From an uncultured Shimia sp. (GTDB taxonomy: Bacteria > Pseudomonadota > Alphaproteobacteria > Rhodobacterales > Rhodobacteraceae), in NCBI GenBank assembly GCA_937897325.1, contig CALCOY010000054.1:1-42406 (forward strand): a DNA stretch of 42,406 nucleotides, given 5' to 3'. Of the stretch, positions 17,348 to 27,365 are shown piece after piece. The notes beneath the pieces were generated by a model, which was not told the origin of the DNA, did not search any database, and saw nothing but the letters and a program-made list of their open reading frames with translations. Position 1 is the stretch's first letter. Every line of letters starts with the position of its first letter. Position numbers and translations under genes: made by a program.

Positions 17348-18742
17348 TCAGGCGCCGGCATCCTCAAGCCTGGCCAAGGTCTCATCCCGCCCCAGCACAA
17401 GCATCATGTCATAAACGGACGGTGTAACTGTTTTACCTGCCAATGCTGCCCTCAAAGGACCTGCCAGCTTTCCAAACTTAGTGTTCTGTTTTTCGGCAAA
17501 AGCGTTGAGCGCCGTCTCCAAACTGTAGCGGTTCCAAGTAACCGTTTGCAGATGCGGCGTCAATTCCTTCAGTATACCACGGGATACAGGATCAAGCGAC
17601 TTGGCGGCTTTTTCGTCCGGTTCGATTGGGCGTTCGGCCAAAACAAATGTAGCTTTTTCAAGAAGTTCGGGAAATGTCTTCGCTCTTTCTTTGAGGCAAT
17701 ACATCGCATCCCGCATTCCGGTGATCTGCGTATCGGTGAGCGGTGGCTGGTTTGTTACGGCCAGATAATCCACCAATTCCTGCTGCAATGCGGCATCATC
17801 TGAGTTTGCGATATGCTGTCCGCACAGGTTCTCGAGCTTTTTGTTATCGAACCGCGCGGGGCTTTTGCCGATGCCGTCCAGATCGAACCATTCCTGCGCC
17901 TGCGCGTCGGTAAAGAACTCGTCATCCCCGTGGCTCCATCCCAAGCGGGTCAGGTAGTTGCGCATGCCAGCCGCCGGGTGGCCCATCTTCTGGTATTCCT
18001 CGGCCCCGAGCGCCCCGTGCCGCTTCGATAGTTTCTTGCCATCAGGCCCGTGGATCAGCGGGATATGCGCCCAAACGGGGACGTCCCAGCCCATGTTCTC
18101 ATAGATCATCATCTGACGCGCGGCATTGTTGAGGTGATCGTCACCACGGATCACGTGGGTCACCCCCATATCGTGATCGTCGACCACGACGGCAAGCATA
18201 TAGACAGGCGTTCCGTCGCTGCGCAGCAGCACCATGTCATCAAGCTGATCGTTGCGGATCTTGACGTCGCCCTGCACCTTATCCGCGATGATTGTTTCGC
18301 CCTCAAGCGGGGCTTTGATGCGGATCACAAAGGGCTGGTCAGTATGGTCTGTCCGGTCGCGCCAGGGCGAACGGAACAGCGTCGAGCGGCCCTCGGCTTT
18401 GGCCGTTTCCCGGAAGTCTGCGATCTCTTCCGGCGTGCTAAAGCATTTGTAGGCCTTGCCCTCGTCCAGCAGTTGATAAGCAACCTCGGCGTGCCGTTCT
18501 GCGCGTGCGAACTGGCTGGTGACATCGCCATCATGATCGAGGCCCAGCCATGCCATGCCCTGCAGAATGGCCTCGGTCGCTTCGGGTGTGGATCTTGCGC
18601 GATCCGTGTCCTCAATTCGCAACAGGAACTGCCCGCCACGGCCCCGCGCATAAAGCCAGTTAAACAGCGCGGTCCGTGCGCCCCCGATGTGCAGATATCC
18701 GGTGGGCGAGGGCGCAAAGCGGGTGACGACGGGCTTGGTCAT
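17348..18742 (-). CDS. gltX: Glutamate-tRNA ligase
   Basis: Class I aminoacyl-tRNA synthetase charging glutamate onto its tRNA (in many alphaproteobacteria also tRNA-Gln, followed by amidation). 464 residues. The HIGH-type motif is [12 protein letters not shown] and the KMSKS-type motif is [10 protein letters not shown]. The start MTKPVVTRF at 18742 is nine bases from AAAGG; the ATG at 18748, adding Met-Lys, is the alternative with only three bases of spacing. Divergent from comEC across 76 bases. Confidence 0.95.
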   Translation of the reverse strand: MTKPVVTRFAPSPTGYLHIGGARTALFNWLYARGRGGQFLLRIEDTDRARSTPEATEAILQGMAWLGLDHDGDVTSQFARAERHAEVAYQLLDEGKAYKCFSTPEEIADFRETAKAEGRSTLFRSPWRDRTDHTDQPFVIRIKAPLEGETIIADKVQGDVKIRNDQLDDMVLLRSDGTPVYMLAVVVDDHDMGVTHVIRGDDHLNNAARQMMIYENMGWDVPVWAHIPLIHGPDGKKLSKRHGALGAEEYQKMGHPAAGMRNYLTRLGWSHGDDEFFTDAQAQEWFDLDGIGKSPARFDNKKLENLCGQHIANSDDAALQQELVDYLAVTNQPPLTDTQITGMRDAMYCLKERAKTFPELLEKATFVLAERPIEPDEKAAKSLDPVSRGILKELTPHLQTVTWNRYSLETALNAFAEKQNTKFGKLAGPLRAALAGKTVTPSVYDMMLVLGRDETLARLEDAGA

Positions 18743-18818
18743 CTTCATTAACCTTTCACTAACCGTGATGGGGGTAGGTGTCGGTCTCTACTAGCTAGAG
18801 GGGCCGGAAGGGGCAAGC

Positions 18819-20912
18819 ATGGGTGCTGCGGCGCACTTGCGCATCATGATGCTCGAACAGCGGGGGCACCTGTTCAATTGGATCCCGGTTGGCTTGGCGT
18901 TTGGCATTGGCCTTTTCTTCACTCTGCGGTTTGAACCGTCCTTTCTGCTGATCGGCACTATTGCGCTTGGCGGATTGCTGTTCTTGGCGCTCGCCGCCCG
19001 GTTGGGGGAAGTCGTCTCGCCCCTGGCTGGTCTGATCGGGGTCGTCGCGCTCGGCTTCGTTCTGGCCGCTTGGCGAACGCATTCGGTGGCAGCACCAGTC
19101 ATCGACTGGCGGTATTATGGTGCGGTCGAGGGCCGGGTCGTCGGGATTGACCGTAGTGCGTCGGATGCGCTGAGGATTACGCTTGATAACGTTGTATTGG
19201 AGCGTGTGAGCCCGCAAGAAACACCGCGGCGCGTCAGACTGTCCCTGCATGGAGACGCGGTTTTGGGCGATCCACCAATCGCTGGGGCACGCATGATGAC
19301 GACCGCCCATCTATCGCCGCCGGGTGGTCCGGTCGAACCCGGTGGTTTCGACTTTCAGCGCCATGCATGGTTCAATGAATTGGGGGCGGTGGGCTATTCC
19401 CGGGTGCCGTTGCTGACCAGTGAAGCCGCACGCAACGACCCGCAGCTCTGGGTGTTTTCCGTGCGAATGGCCATTTCATACCGAGTGCAGGAGGCTTTGC
19501 CCGGCGATGTTGGCGGGTTTGCCGCAGCGGTGACAACCGGGGATCGCAGTGGGATCAGCCGGGAAGGGCTTGAGGCCCTGCGCGCGTCAAACACAGCCCA
19601 TCTGCTTGCCATTTCTGGCCTGCACATGGGGCTTCTAACAGGTTTCATCTTCGGGCTTCTGCGTCTTGTTTTCGCAGCCATCCCCTATATTGCGCTCCGT
19701 TGGCCAACGCGAAAGATGGCCGCAATCGGTGCCCTGATTGTGGCTGCGGCGTACCTGGCCCTGTCCGGGGGCAACGTGGCCACGGAGAGGGCCTTTGTTA
19801 TGGTGGCCGTCGCGCTTTCCGCCATTCTGATCAACCGACGTGCGATCAGCCTGCGCTCGGTTGCGATTGCTGCTATCATCGTACTTTTTCTGCGACCGGA
19901 GGCGCTTTTGTCTCCCGGCTTTCAGATGTCTTTCGCCGCCACCACAGCCCTCGTTGCTGTCTTCGGCATGATGCGTGACCAAAAGCTTTCATTCGGGCCG
20001 CGCTGGCTTCAACCGGTGCTGGGCGTCGTGATGTCGTCTGCCATTGCAGGGCTGGCCACGGCTCCGATTGGGGCAGCGCATTTCAACGCCATTGCGCATT
20101 ACGGTCTGATCGCCAACCTGCTGAGCGTACCGCTGATGGGTGTTCTGGTGATCCCTGCCGCCGTACTGGCCGCCTGTCTGGCGCCGATAGGGGCCGAGAT
20201 CGTCGGCCTTTGGCTTATGGGTTTAGGCCTGCGCTGGATCTTGGGCGTCGCGACCTGGATCACCAACCTTGATGGTGCACGCAGCTTCGTACCCGGACCA
20301 GATGCGGCGATCTTGCCGCTTTTGTCTTTAGGATGTCTCTTGATAATCCTGTGGCATGGCCGAGCCCGCTGGTCTGGTCTCCTGCCGGTTGTCGCGGCCT
20401 TTGGGCTATGGGCAGGCGCGGAACGGCCGCAAGTCCTTATCGCGGAAACGGGCGGACTTGTCGGAGTGATGTTGGGCGAAGGACGCGCGCTCAGCAAATC
20501 GCGTGGCGGCGGTTTTATCGCCTCGAACTGGCTTGAGAATGACGGTGATCGTGCGGATCAGGCGCTGGCCGCTTCGCGCTGGCCTCTATCTGATGGCCAG
20601 ATCCGCCGCGTGGCCTTAGACGATTGGGTGCTCATTCATTTGCAAGGCAAGCGCAACGTGGCTGCATACGATGCTTGCGGAGCGGGAGAGATTGTCATCG
20701 CGACCCATCCGCTTTCTTTGCGGGGATGTGAAGTCTTCGACCCCAAGCGTCTGGCAAGGACGGGTGCAGTCGCTTTAGAATTGCGCGGCGGCGTCATCAT
20801 GTCACGCAGTACACGTGACATTACGGGGGACAGGATCTGGTCCGGCTGGCCGTATGACCGCCGTACAGACATTCAAAAGAGGGGATGGTGGTTGCTGGCT
20901 CTGCATGATTAA
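18819..20912 (+). CDS. ComEC/Rec2 family competence protein
   Basis: A 697-residue polytopic membrane protein of the DNA-uptake channel family. The N-terminal part has paired spans (DUF4131 type), then a soluble OB-like segment (about residues 90-190), then the competence domain with LLAISGLHMGLLTG near residue 263. The last 160 residues form a soluble domain without the HxHxDH metal motif of the beta-lactamase-like nuclease domain found in Bacillus ComEC. GGAAGGGG precedes the start. It converges on lexA with only 21 bases between. In Rhodobacter, ComEC is needed for entry of GTA-borne DNA. Confidence 0.9.
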   Translation: MGAAAHLRIMMLEQRGHLFNWIPVGLAFGIGLFFTLRFEPSFLLIGTIALGGLLFLALAARLGEVVSPLAGLIGVVALGFVLAAWRTHSVAAPVIDWRYYGAVEGRVVGIDRSASDALRITLDNVVLERVSPQETPRRVRLSLHGDAVLGDPPIAGARMMTTAHLSPPGGPVEPGGFDFQRHAWFNELGAVGYSRVPLLTSEAARNDPQLWVFSVRMAISYRVQEALPGDVGGFAAAVTTGDRSGISREGLEALRASNTAHLLAISGLHMGLLTGFIFGLLRLVFAAIPYIALRWPTRKMAAIGALIVAAAYLALSGGNVATERAFVMVAVALSAILINRRAISLRSVAIAAIIVLFLRPEALLSPGFQMSFAATTALVAVFGMMRDQKLSFGPRWLQPVLGVVMSSAIAGLATAPIGAAHFNAIAHYGLIANLLSVPLMGVLVIPAAVLAACLAPIGAEIVGLWLMGLGLRWILGVATWITNLDGARSFVPGPDAAILPLLSLGCLLIILWHGRARWSGLLPVVAAFGLWAGAERPQVLIAETGGLVGVMLGEGRALSKSRGGGFIASNWLENDGDRADQALAASRWPLSDGQIRRVALDDWVLIHLQGKRNVAAYDACGAGEIVIATHPLSLRGCEVFDPKRLARTGAVALELRGGVIMSRSTRDITGDRIWSGWPYDRRTDIQKRGWWLLALHD

Positions 20913-20933
20913 CACCCGCAGGGCCTCAAAACC

Positions 20934-21626
20934 TCAATAGGTGCGGATAAGACCGACCAATCGGCCCTGCACCTTGACCGATTCAGCGGGCAAAACGCGT
21001 GTTTCGTAGGCCGGGTTCGCAGCTTTAAGCGCGATGCTGCTGCCCTTTTTGAAATACCGCTTTAATGTCGCTTCGTGATCTTCCACAAGAGCCACGACAA
21101 TATCGCCATCATCGGCAACTGCTGTTTCGCGGATCACGACGACGTCGCCGTCGTTGATCCCCGCCTCGATCATCGAATCCCCTTTGACTTCAAGGGCATA
21201 GTGATCGCCGTCTCGGGACAGCATCTGGCCCGGCACTGCCACCGAATGCGACACTTCGGCGATGGCCGAGATCGGCACACCGGCGGCAATCCGACCCATC
21301 ACAGGCAGTTCGACCGCCGGGGCCGCCTCAACCGGCAACGCAGTGATGGGCGGCCTGGCGTCTGGCTTGCCGCCGTCGATCACCTTTGGCGTGAAGCTGC
21401 TGCCCCCCATGCTCTCGGGCAGGCGCACGATTTCAATAGCGCGCGCCCGGTGGGCAAGCCGCCGGATGAAACCACGCTCTTCCAGTGCGGTGATCAGACG
21501 GTGGATCCCGGATTTGGATCTCAAGTCCAATGCCACTTTCATTTCGTCAAAGCTGGGGGGCACGCCATCACGTTGAAGGCGCTTGTGGATAAATTCCAAC
21601 AAATCCAACTGCTTTTTGGTCAACAT
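20934..21626 (-). CDS. lexA: SOS repressor LexA
   Basis: Repressor of the SOS response that cleaves itself when RecA filaments form. 230 residues: winged helix N-terminal domain ([17 protein letters not shown] to about 65), a 40-residue linker, and the S24 peptidase domain. The cleavage site is Ala115-Gly116 in RIAAGVP; the catalytic pair is S151 (GDSMIEAG) and K189 (ATLKRY). GGAGG six bases upstream fixes the start at 21626; the longer frame from 21686 lacks such a site and would include the SOS box. Autoregulation is expected from the box at 21658-21672. Confidence 0.96.
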   Translation of the reverse strand: MLTKKQLDLLEFIHKRLQRDGVPPSFDEMKVALDLRSKSGIHRLITALEERGFIRRLAHRARAIEIVRLPESMGGSSFTPKVIDGGKPDARPPITALPVEAAPAVELPVMGRIAAGVPISAIAEVSHSVAVPGQMLSRDGDHYALEVKGDSMIEAGINDGDVVVIRETAVADDGDIVVALVEDHEATLKRYFKKGSSIALKAANPAYETRVLPAESVKVQGRLVGLIRTY

Positions 21627-21657
21627 GCTCAGCCTCCGACCGTGTTGGTTCGGCTTT

Positions 21658-21672
21658 GTTCTAGACATGTTC
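21658..21672. promoter_or_regulatory. Alphaproteobacterial SOS box (GTTC-N7-GTTC) before lexA
   Basis: GTTCTAGACATGTTC, an exact match to the direct-repeat LexA site of alphaproteobacteria, 31 bases before the lexA start and 17 bases after the moeA stop. It indicates that lexA has its own self-repressed promoter inside the otherwise dense gene run. Confidence 0.85.
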
Positions 21673-21689
21673 CTGTTTTGTGTCAACTT

Positions 21690-22862
21690 TTAGAGATCAA
21701 TGATCTCAACTCTCTCGCCCGTGTCGCGTGCAACGTCGTGCGGAGGGCGCACAATCAGAACATTTGAGGCCGCCAGCACACGCAAGAGAGAACTGTCTTG
21801 GGGGCCGGCGTCACGTACCGCGCCCTGATCGGAAATGCCACGCATGTAATGCTCGCGCGGCCCGTTGGCGCTGAGTGGTGTAGAAAGCGGCATTTCGCGG
21901 CGGGGTGTTGGCGCAGGGGGGAAGCCCAGCATTACGCGGATGACGGGGGCTAGGAACACCGTTCCGCAGACAAGCGCAGAGACCGGGTTGCCAGGCAGGC
22001 CAATCATGGGTGTGTCCCCCAGCTTTCCGGCCATCAATGGTTTGCCTGGACGCATGGCGATCTTGTAAAAGCTCTGGTCAAGCCCGTGGTCTTCGGCCAC
22101 ATCTGCTACGATGTCATGGTCCCCAACCGAGGCCCCGCCGATCGTGACGATCAGATCCGATTTGGCGGCCAGATCAAGCGCCATCTTGACCGAAGCCGGA
22201 TTGTCCCGCGCAATCGGAAGAAGGCGCGGTTCTGCGCCGATCCGCTCCAGCATCGCTGCGAGGCCAAACGTGTTCGACGCAACGATCTGGTCCGGGCCGG
22301 GGGCTTCGCCAGGCACCACAAGCTCATCCCCTGTGGAAATCAACGCCACAACCGGTTTGCGCCGGGCTGGAATCACGGCGACATTCATTGCTGCCAGAAG
22401 GGCCACTTCGGGTGCACCGAGTCTGCGTGGGGCAGCGACAACGTCACCCTCGGCGAAGTCAATTCCGGCTTTGCGCACATGGCTCTGGCTGCCGCGATCC
22501 GCTGTGATCGTGATCAGGTCGTCGCGTCGGGTGACATCTTCCTGAATGACGATGTGGTCCGCGCCCGCCGGCAGCGGCGCACCCGTGAAGATCCTCACCG
22601 CATGCCCTGCGCGCAATGTGCCGGACCAGCCATGCCCGGCTGCTGCTTCGCCCACGACTTTGAATAGCGCGTCGCGTTCCACCTCGACGCCCTTAACCGC
22701 GTAGCCGTCCATGGCCGAGGCATCGAATGGAGGCTGTGTGCGCCGCGCGCAGACTTCTGCGCCAAGAACTCTGCCGTTGGCCTGGCGCAATGGCACCTCT
22801 TCGACCGGCAGGGGAGAAACAAGGGCAAAGAGGTGATCAAGCGCCTGCGCGACCGAGATCAT
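21690..22862 (-). CDS. moeA: Molybdopterin molybdotransferase MoeA
   Basis: Inserts molybdate into adenylylated molybdopterin, the last step of molybdenum cofactor assembly, cytosol. 390 residues. Motifs: [13 protein letters not shown] near residue 43, [16 protein letters not shown], the MPT-binding [14 protein letters not shown] and GGASVGDHD, then GLPGNPVSA. The start overlaps the moaC stop in ATGA. The C-terminal domain IV is complete. Confidence 0.95.
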   Translation of the reverse strand: MISVAQALDHLFALVSPLPVEEVPLRQANGRVLGAEVCARRTQPPFDASAMDGYAVKGVEVERDALFKVVGEAAAGHGWSGTLRAGHAVRIFTGAPLPAGADHIVIQEDVTRRDDLITITADRGSQSHVRKAGIDFAEGDVVAAPRRLGAPEVALLAAMNVAVIPARRKPVVALISTGDELVVPGEAPGPDQIVASNTFGLAAMLERIGAEPRLLPIARDNPASVKMALDLAAKSDLIVTIGGASVGDHDIVADVAEDHGLDQSFYKIAMRPGKPLMAGKLGDTPMIGLPGNPVSALVCGTVFLAPVIRVMLGFPPAPTPRREMPLSTPLSANGPREHYMRGISDQGAVRDAGPQDSSLLRVLAASNVLIVRPPHDVARDTGERVEIIDL

Positions 22863-23332
22863 GGCGCCTCGTACCGACCGGACTTGCCGCCGTCTTTCAG
22901 GATCACGCGCGTGCCACTGATCTCCATGCCTTTGTCCACGGCCTTGGCCATGTCATAGACCGTCAGCGCAGCGACCGAGGCGGCGGTCAGCGCTTCCATC
23001 TCTACGCCGGTCTGCCCAGTGGTTTTTACAGTCGCCTCGATCCGAACGCCTGGCAGATCTGCAACGGTGGTCAGATCGACTGAAACCTTGGTGACAGGCA
23101 GAGGATGGCAAAGCGGGATGAGATCCGCAGTACGTTTGGCCGCCATGATCCCTGCAAGGCGTGCGACATCCAGGACATCACCCTTCTTAGCCGTACCTTG
23201 GCGAATAATTTCAAGTGTTTCCGGCCGCATCTTAATGTAGCTCTCCGCCGTCGCAATTCGGGATGTTACAGCCTTTTCCGATACGTCGACCATGTGTGCC
23301 GCGCCCTTACCGTCGAAATGCGTCAGCGCCAT
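22859..23332 (-). CDS. moaC: Cyclic pyranopterin monophosphate synthase MoaC
   Basis: Second enzyme in the first stage of molybdenum cofactor synthesis, converting the MoaA product to cPMP. 157 residues, hexamer in the family. Motifs: [15 protein letters not shown] near the N-terminus, [39 protein letters not shown] with the catalytic Lys and Asp. The ATG at 23332 overlaps the trpC stop (TGATG), which fixes the start; a GTG one codon earlier is less likely. Confidence 0.95.
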   Translation of the reverse strand: MALTHFDGKGAAHMVDVSEKAVTSRIATAESYIKMRPETLEIIRQGTAKKGDVLDVARLAGIMAAKRTADLIPLCHPLPVTKVSVDLTTVADLPGVRIEATVKTTGQTGVEMEALTAASVAALTVYDMAKAVDKGMEISGTRVILKDGGKSGRYEAP

Positions 23333-24144
23333 CACATACCCCCCGAGGTCAGCGGATTGGCCAGCAGGGTGCGCGTTGCTGCAGCCACGTCATTCTGCCG
23401 CATCAGGCTTTCGCCAATCAGGAAACACCGGGCGCCGTACATGGCGATGTCGGCCAGGTCCTCGGGCGTCGACAGCCCGGATTCCGAAACGATCGAGCGA
23501 TCTGCGGGCACGGTCTTTGATAGAGTGCGGGTGACGTCGAGCGACGTCTCGAATGTGTGGAGATCCCGGTTGTTGATCCCGATCAGGGGGCTTTTGAGCA
23601 TCGTGGCACGCTCGAGTTCTAGCGCGTCATGGACCTCGATCAGGACATCCATACCCCAAGAGGTCGCCGTTTCTTCCAGCTCGGTCGCCTGTGCGTCGCT
23701 GACGCTGGCCATGATGATCAGGATGCAATCCGCCCCAAGCGCGCGGGCCTCGACGACCTGATAGGGGTCATACATGAAGTCCTTACGCAAGGCAGGCAGG
23801 TCGCAGGCATTGCGCGCCTCGGTCAGAAAGCTTTTGTCGCCCTGAAAGCTTGGCGTGTCGGTCAGGACGGACAGGCAAGTAGCACCGCCCGCCTCATAAG
23901 CTTCGGCGAGCGCGGCCGGATCAAAATCCTCGCGGATCAGTCCTTTTGAAGGGCTCGCCTTCTTGATTTCGGCGATCAGCCCATACTTCTCCCGCGCCGC
24001 GACCTGAAGCGCCGCGACAAAGGGGCGTACGGGGCCTGCCGCATTGGCATCGGCTTCCACTTCGGCCAAGGGGCGGGCCTCCTTGTCGGCGGCGATCTCT
24101 TCCAGCTTGTAGGCCTTGATCTTGTCGAGGATGGTTTCAGTCAT
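23332..24144 (-). CDS. trpC: Indole-3-glycerol phosphate synthase
   Basis: TIM-barrel enzyme closing the indole ring in tryptophan synthesis. 270 residues, monofunctional. Motifs: [18 protein letters not shown] (catalytic Lys), [11 protein letters not shown], and [12 protein letters not shown]. The start [17 protein letters not shown] at 24144 matches relatives and is preceded by AGAGGG; the frame open to 24201 is read-through inside trpD. It overlaps trpD by eight bases. Confidence 0.95.
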   Translation of the reverse strand: MTETILDKIKAYKLEEIAADKEARPLAEVEADANAAGPVRPFVAALQVAAREKYGLIAEIKKASPSKGLIREDFDPAALAEAYEAGGATCLSVLTDTPSFQGDKSFLTEARNACDLPALRKDFMYDPYQVVEARALGADCILIIMASVSDAQATELEETATSWGMDVLIEVHDALELERATMLKSPLIGINNRDLHTFETSLDVTRTLSKTVPADRSIVSESGLSTPEDLADIAMYGARCFLIGESLMRQNDVAAATRTLLANPLTSGGM

Positions 24145-25165
24145 CTCTGGCACCCTCTTGCGTAATGCGGGCAACGGCGGTGATCTTGTCGCGGGCCGCA
24201 CCGCTATCGATGCTTGTCGCGGCCATCTCGACCCCGGTCGTCAGATCCGGCGCGGCATCGGCCACCAAAAGCGCTGCCGCTGCATTCAGCAAGACCGCAT
24301 CGCGATAGGCCGAGGGTGCGCCGTCCAGCAACGCATTGAAAGCCTTGGCGTTTTCGTCAGGCGAACCGCCCACTATCGCCTCGAACGGATGCGCGGGCAA
24401 CCCAGCTTCTTCTGGGTGGAGTTCGAAGTCGCTGACGCCAGCCTCATCCAGTGCGCTGACCCAGGAAATGCCGGTGATCGTCAGCTCATCCGTGCCGTCG
24501 CTGCCATGCACGAGCCAGGCTTTGTCCGATCCAAGCTGGCCGAGTGTTTCGGCCATCGGGCGGATCAGATCTCGTGAAAATGCGCCTGTCAGTTGGCGTT
24601 TGACACCCGCCGGATTGGTGAGTGGCCCGAGGATGTTAAAGATCGTTCGGGTTCCAAGTTCGGCTCGCGTGGGCATCACATGGGCAATCGCTGGATGGTG
24701 CATCGGGGCCATCATGAAGCCAATCCCGGCTTCTTGCAGCGCCCTTTCGACCACTTTTGGCCCGATCATCACGTTCAGTCCCATTTGGGTCAGAGCATCT
24801 GCCGCGCCAGATTTCGAACTGAGGTTGCGGTTGCCGTGTTTGGCGACAGGAACGCCTGCCCCAGCCACGACGAAAGCCGTGGCGGTCGAGATATTCAGCG
24901 TGCCTTTGCCATCCCCGCCGGTACCGACAATGTCGATCGCGCCGTCGGGCGCTTCCACGGCATTGCATTTGGCGCGCATTACAGTGGCAGCCGCCGCGTA
25001 TTCATCCACCGTCTCCCCGCGTGTGCGCAGGGCCATCAGAAATCCGCCGATCTGGCTGGGGGTGGCTTCGCCTTCGAACAGGATGGCAAAGGCGGCCTCC
25101 GCCTCCACCCGACTGAGGGGACCGTTTGCCGCGGCTTCGATGATCGGTTTCAGTGCGTCGCTCAT
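24137..25165 (-). CDS. trpD: Anthranilate phosphoribosyltransferase
   Basis: Transfers phosphoribosyl from PRPP to anthranilate, 342 residues. The PRPP-binding motif [15 protein letters not shown] and [17 protein letters not shown] are intact, as is [11 protein letters not shown]. Not fused to TrpG, as is normal in alphaproteobacteria. The start overlaps the trpG stop in ATGA. Confidence 0.96.
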   Translation of the reverse strand: MSDALKPIIEAAANGPLSRVEAEAAFAILFEGEATPSQIGGFLMALRTRGETVDEYAAAATVMRAKCNAVEAPDGAIDIVGTGGDGKGTLNISTATAFVVAGAGVPVAKHGNRNLSSKSGAADALTQMGLNVMIGPKVVERALQEAGIGFMMAPMHHPAIAHVMPTRAELGTRTIFNILGPLTNPAGVKRQLTGAFSRDLIRPMAETLGQLGSDKAWLVHGSDGTDELTITGISWVSALDEAGVSDFELHPEEAGLPAHPFEAIVGGSPDENAKAFNALLDGAPSAYRDAVLLNAAAALLVADAAPDLTTGVEMAATSIDSGAARDKITAVARITQEGARDD

Positions 25166-25743
25166 GCGGGTACCGGGATCATGTCCACAAAATTCTGCAA
25201 AAGCTGGTGTCCGTGTTCTGATCGTATCGATTCCGGATGGAATTGTACGCCATGGATGGGCAGGGTCTTGTGGGACAGACCCATGATGGTGCCGTCTTTC
25301 AGCTCTGCCGTGATTTCCAGCATATCAGGCAGAGTGTCACGCTCAATCACCAGCGAATGATAGCGCGTTGCGGCGAATGGGGAGGGCAGATCCCGAAAGA
25401 CCCCTGCGCCGTCATGCTGCATCTGGCCCAGTTTGCCGTGAACGATGTCGCCAGCTTGCACGACCTTTCCACCAAAGGCTTGTCCGATCGTCTGATGGCC
25501 CAAACACACGCCGATCAGAGGGGTCTCGGTTTCGGCGGCGGCCTCGGTCAGAGCCAGGCAGATCCCGGCGCTGTCGGGTGTGCCCGGACCCGGCGACAAG
25601 ACGATGCCGTCCGGTTTCATCGCCATCGCCTCTTGCACGTTGATCGCATCGTTGCGGTGCACAACGACCTCGGCCCCAAAGCCGCCCAGATAGTGGACAA
25701 GATTGTAGGTAAAACTGTCGTAGTTGTCGATCAAAAGCAGCAT
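25162..25743 (-). CDS. trpG: Anthranilate synthase component II (glutamine amidotransferase)
   Basis: Class I glutaminase that feeds ammonia to TrpE. 193 residues from [16 protein letters not shown]. The nucleophile is C80 in GVCLGHQ, and the His-Glu pair is in [12 protein letters not shown]. The frame is open to 25878. Starts at 25743 and 25752 (MCV, six bases from GGAA) are both possible; the first matches the usual family N-terminus. trpE is not adjacent; a divergent gene follows, so the anthranilate synthase large subunit must be encoded elsewhere. Confidence 0.93.
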   Translation of the reverse strand: MLLLIDNYDSFTYNLVHYLGGFGAEVVVHRNDAINVQEAMAMKPDGIVLSPGPGTPDSAGICLALTEAAAETETPLIGVCLGHQTIGQAFGGKVVQAGDIVHGKLGQMQHDGAGVFRDLPSPFAATRYHSLVIERDTLPDMLEITAELKDGTIMGLSHKTLPIHGVQFHPESIRSEHGHQLLQNFVDMIPVPA

Positions 25744-25904
25744 CACGCACATCTTCATTTCCGGGCTGGAGGCCGCATGCCCAAACCCTTTATAGTCGTG
25801 GCATACATGTTCAGGCTTGACCGCCAGCGTCAAGGGCGGCAGGTCGTCCAAGAGTGGTAGGATGCGACCGTGAACCAAAAAGACTTAACAGGCGGAGACG
25901 ATTG

Positions 25905-27353
25905 ATGACAGGCGGATTTCTGGGCGGCCTTGTGTGGGGCGGATTGATGAGCGCCTTTGCCGTTGCAGGTCTTTCCTTGTTGGCTAGTCCCCCCAAAGCA
26001 CCGGAATTCACGCTCGATCCGCCCCAGCGGGCGGCGGCCGCGATACCGGAGATCGAAGTCAGCCCAAAGCCCACAGCCGATGAAGCGGTTGTTCCCGCCG
26101 CCATGATGCCGGTCATACAGCCCACGCCGGACGCGCCGCCCGCATCGTCGATCCAACCCTTGGCAAAACTGGACGTGGCGGACTTTCACTGGGAATTGCC
26201 GGTTCTTGAGACGCCGTATGCTGATGTGGCACCTTCGCTGGCGGCGCAAGATATCGATCAGTCCACAATGACGCTGGTCGTTGTCGGCCGCCCCGAAGCA
26301 CCTGCCTTGGCCGATCCCATCCGGGTGTCGACCGCTCCTGCGGAGCCCTTGCCGATAAAAGCGCAGATAGAAGAGGTCCCGACCGTCGTCGAACTGCCAT
26401 CCGAATCGCCAGTAGAAAGCCCATCCCCAAAGGTTCCTGACATTGTGGAAGACGCAGCGCCCGCGCCGCAGGTCCCCGATGAACGAGTGGCGCAAGCGCA
26501 ACCTGAAACAACAGTGCCAGCGCCAACTTTACCTGCGCCGACGGAAGAAGCCGAAGATACGACCGTGCCGATTGGGCGTCCGACGATCGGCAAGCCAGCA
26601 GGCAGTCTGATCTTGCGCAATGCCGCCGGTCAGGATGCGACGTCCGAGGCGCAGGCCGATGAGAATGCGCCACCGCTAAAGGCCTTCGCGGTCCCGTTCG
26701 ACAATCCGGCAGAAAAGCCGCTGATCTCGATCATCCTGATCGACACTGGAACCGATCTGACCAGTGGCGCCGCCGGTCTTTCGGCCCTCATGCAGATACC
26801 GATGCCGCTGACTCTGGCGGTGAACGCCACGCTGTCAGATGCCCCAGACCGCGCGGGTCGGTATCGCAGTGCCGGTCTGGAGGTTCTGGCTCTTGTTGAT
26901 TTACCCGCCGCCGCGGATGGTGCGGATGTGGAGGTGAACATTGCGGCCGCGCTCGATTCGGTTCCCGAGGCCGTCGGAGTGATGGAAGGGCTGGGCACCG
27001 GTCTACAGCAATCCCGCGATACGTCGACGCAGGTCTCCGCCATATTGGAGGAACGCGGCTTTGGCATGGTGCTTCAATCGCGCGGACTGAACGCGGCGCC
27101 AATTGCCGAGGGCGCTGCCGCGACAGTATTCCGGGATCTTGATCTGGCCGATCAGGCGGCGCCTGCCATTGTCCGGTTGCTGGACCAGGCCGCGTTTCGC
27201 GCGGATCAGGATGGTGGTCTGATCCTTTTTGGACGTCTGCGCCCCGAGACGCTGGCGGCTTTGACAGACTGGGCGGGCCGGGGCAAGGCCAACCAAATCG
27301 CACTCGCCCCGGTCTCGGCGATTCTGACGGCGGACACGAACACGGACGAATAG
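25905..27353 (+). CDS. Divergent polysaccharide deacetylase family protein
   Basis: A 482-residue envelope protein. An N-terminal membrane anchor (about residues 4-25, LGGLVWGGLMSAFAVAGLSLL) is followed by about 240 residues rich in Pro, Ala and Glu, with many VPDI and PAPT stretches, likely a periplasmic spacer. The C-terminal 220 residues resemble the divergent polysaccharide deacetylase domain (LISIILIDTGTDL, PMPLTLAVNATL, GLEVLALVDLP). The catalytic metal motif is not clear to me. GGAG lies upstream of the ATG. Divergent from trpG; converges on the amidase gene with 12 bases between. Confidence 0.75.
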   Translation: MTGGFLGGLVWGGLMSAFAVAGLSLLASPPKAPEFTLDPPQRAAAAIPEIEVSPKPTADEAVVPAAMMPVIQPTPDAPPASSIQPLAKLDVADFHWELPVLETPYADVAPSLAAQDIDQSTMTLVVVGRPEAPALADPIRVSTAPAEPLPIKAQIEEVPTVVELPSESPVESPSPKVPDIVEDAAPAPQVPDERVAQAQPETTVPAPTLPAPTEEAEDTTVPIGRPTIGKPAGSLILRNAAGQDATSEAQADENAPPLKAFAVPFDNPAEKPLISIILIDTGTDLTSGAAGLSALMQIPMPLTLAVNATLSDAPDRAGRYRSAGLEVLALVDLPAAADGADVEVNIAAALDSVPEAVGVMEGLGTGLQQSRDTSTQVSAILEERGFGMVLQSRGLNAAPIAEGAAATVFRDLDLADQAAPAIVRLLDQAAFRADQDGGLILFGRLRPETLAALTDWAGRGKANQIALAPVSAILTADTNTDE

Positions 27354-27365
27354 CGCCGGATCCGT

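Noticed and set aside
18786-18800. CTCTA-N5-TAGAG inverted repeat between gltX and comEC
   Set aside because: Short, AT/CTAG-rich and likely by chance; it also overlaps the expected promoter sequence of comEC.
25744-25878. Leader peptide or trp attenuator before trpG
   Set aside because: The upstream part of the frame has no Trp codons in a row and no competing hairpins with a T run were found.
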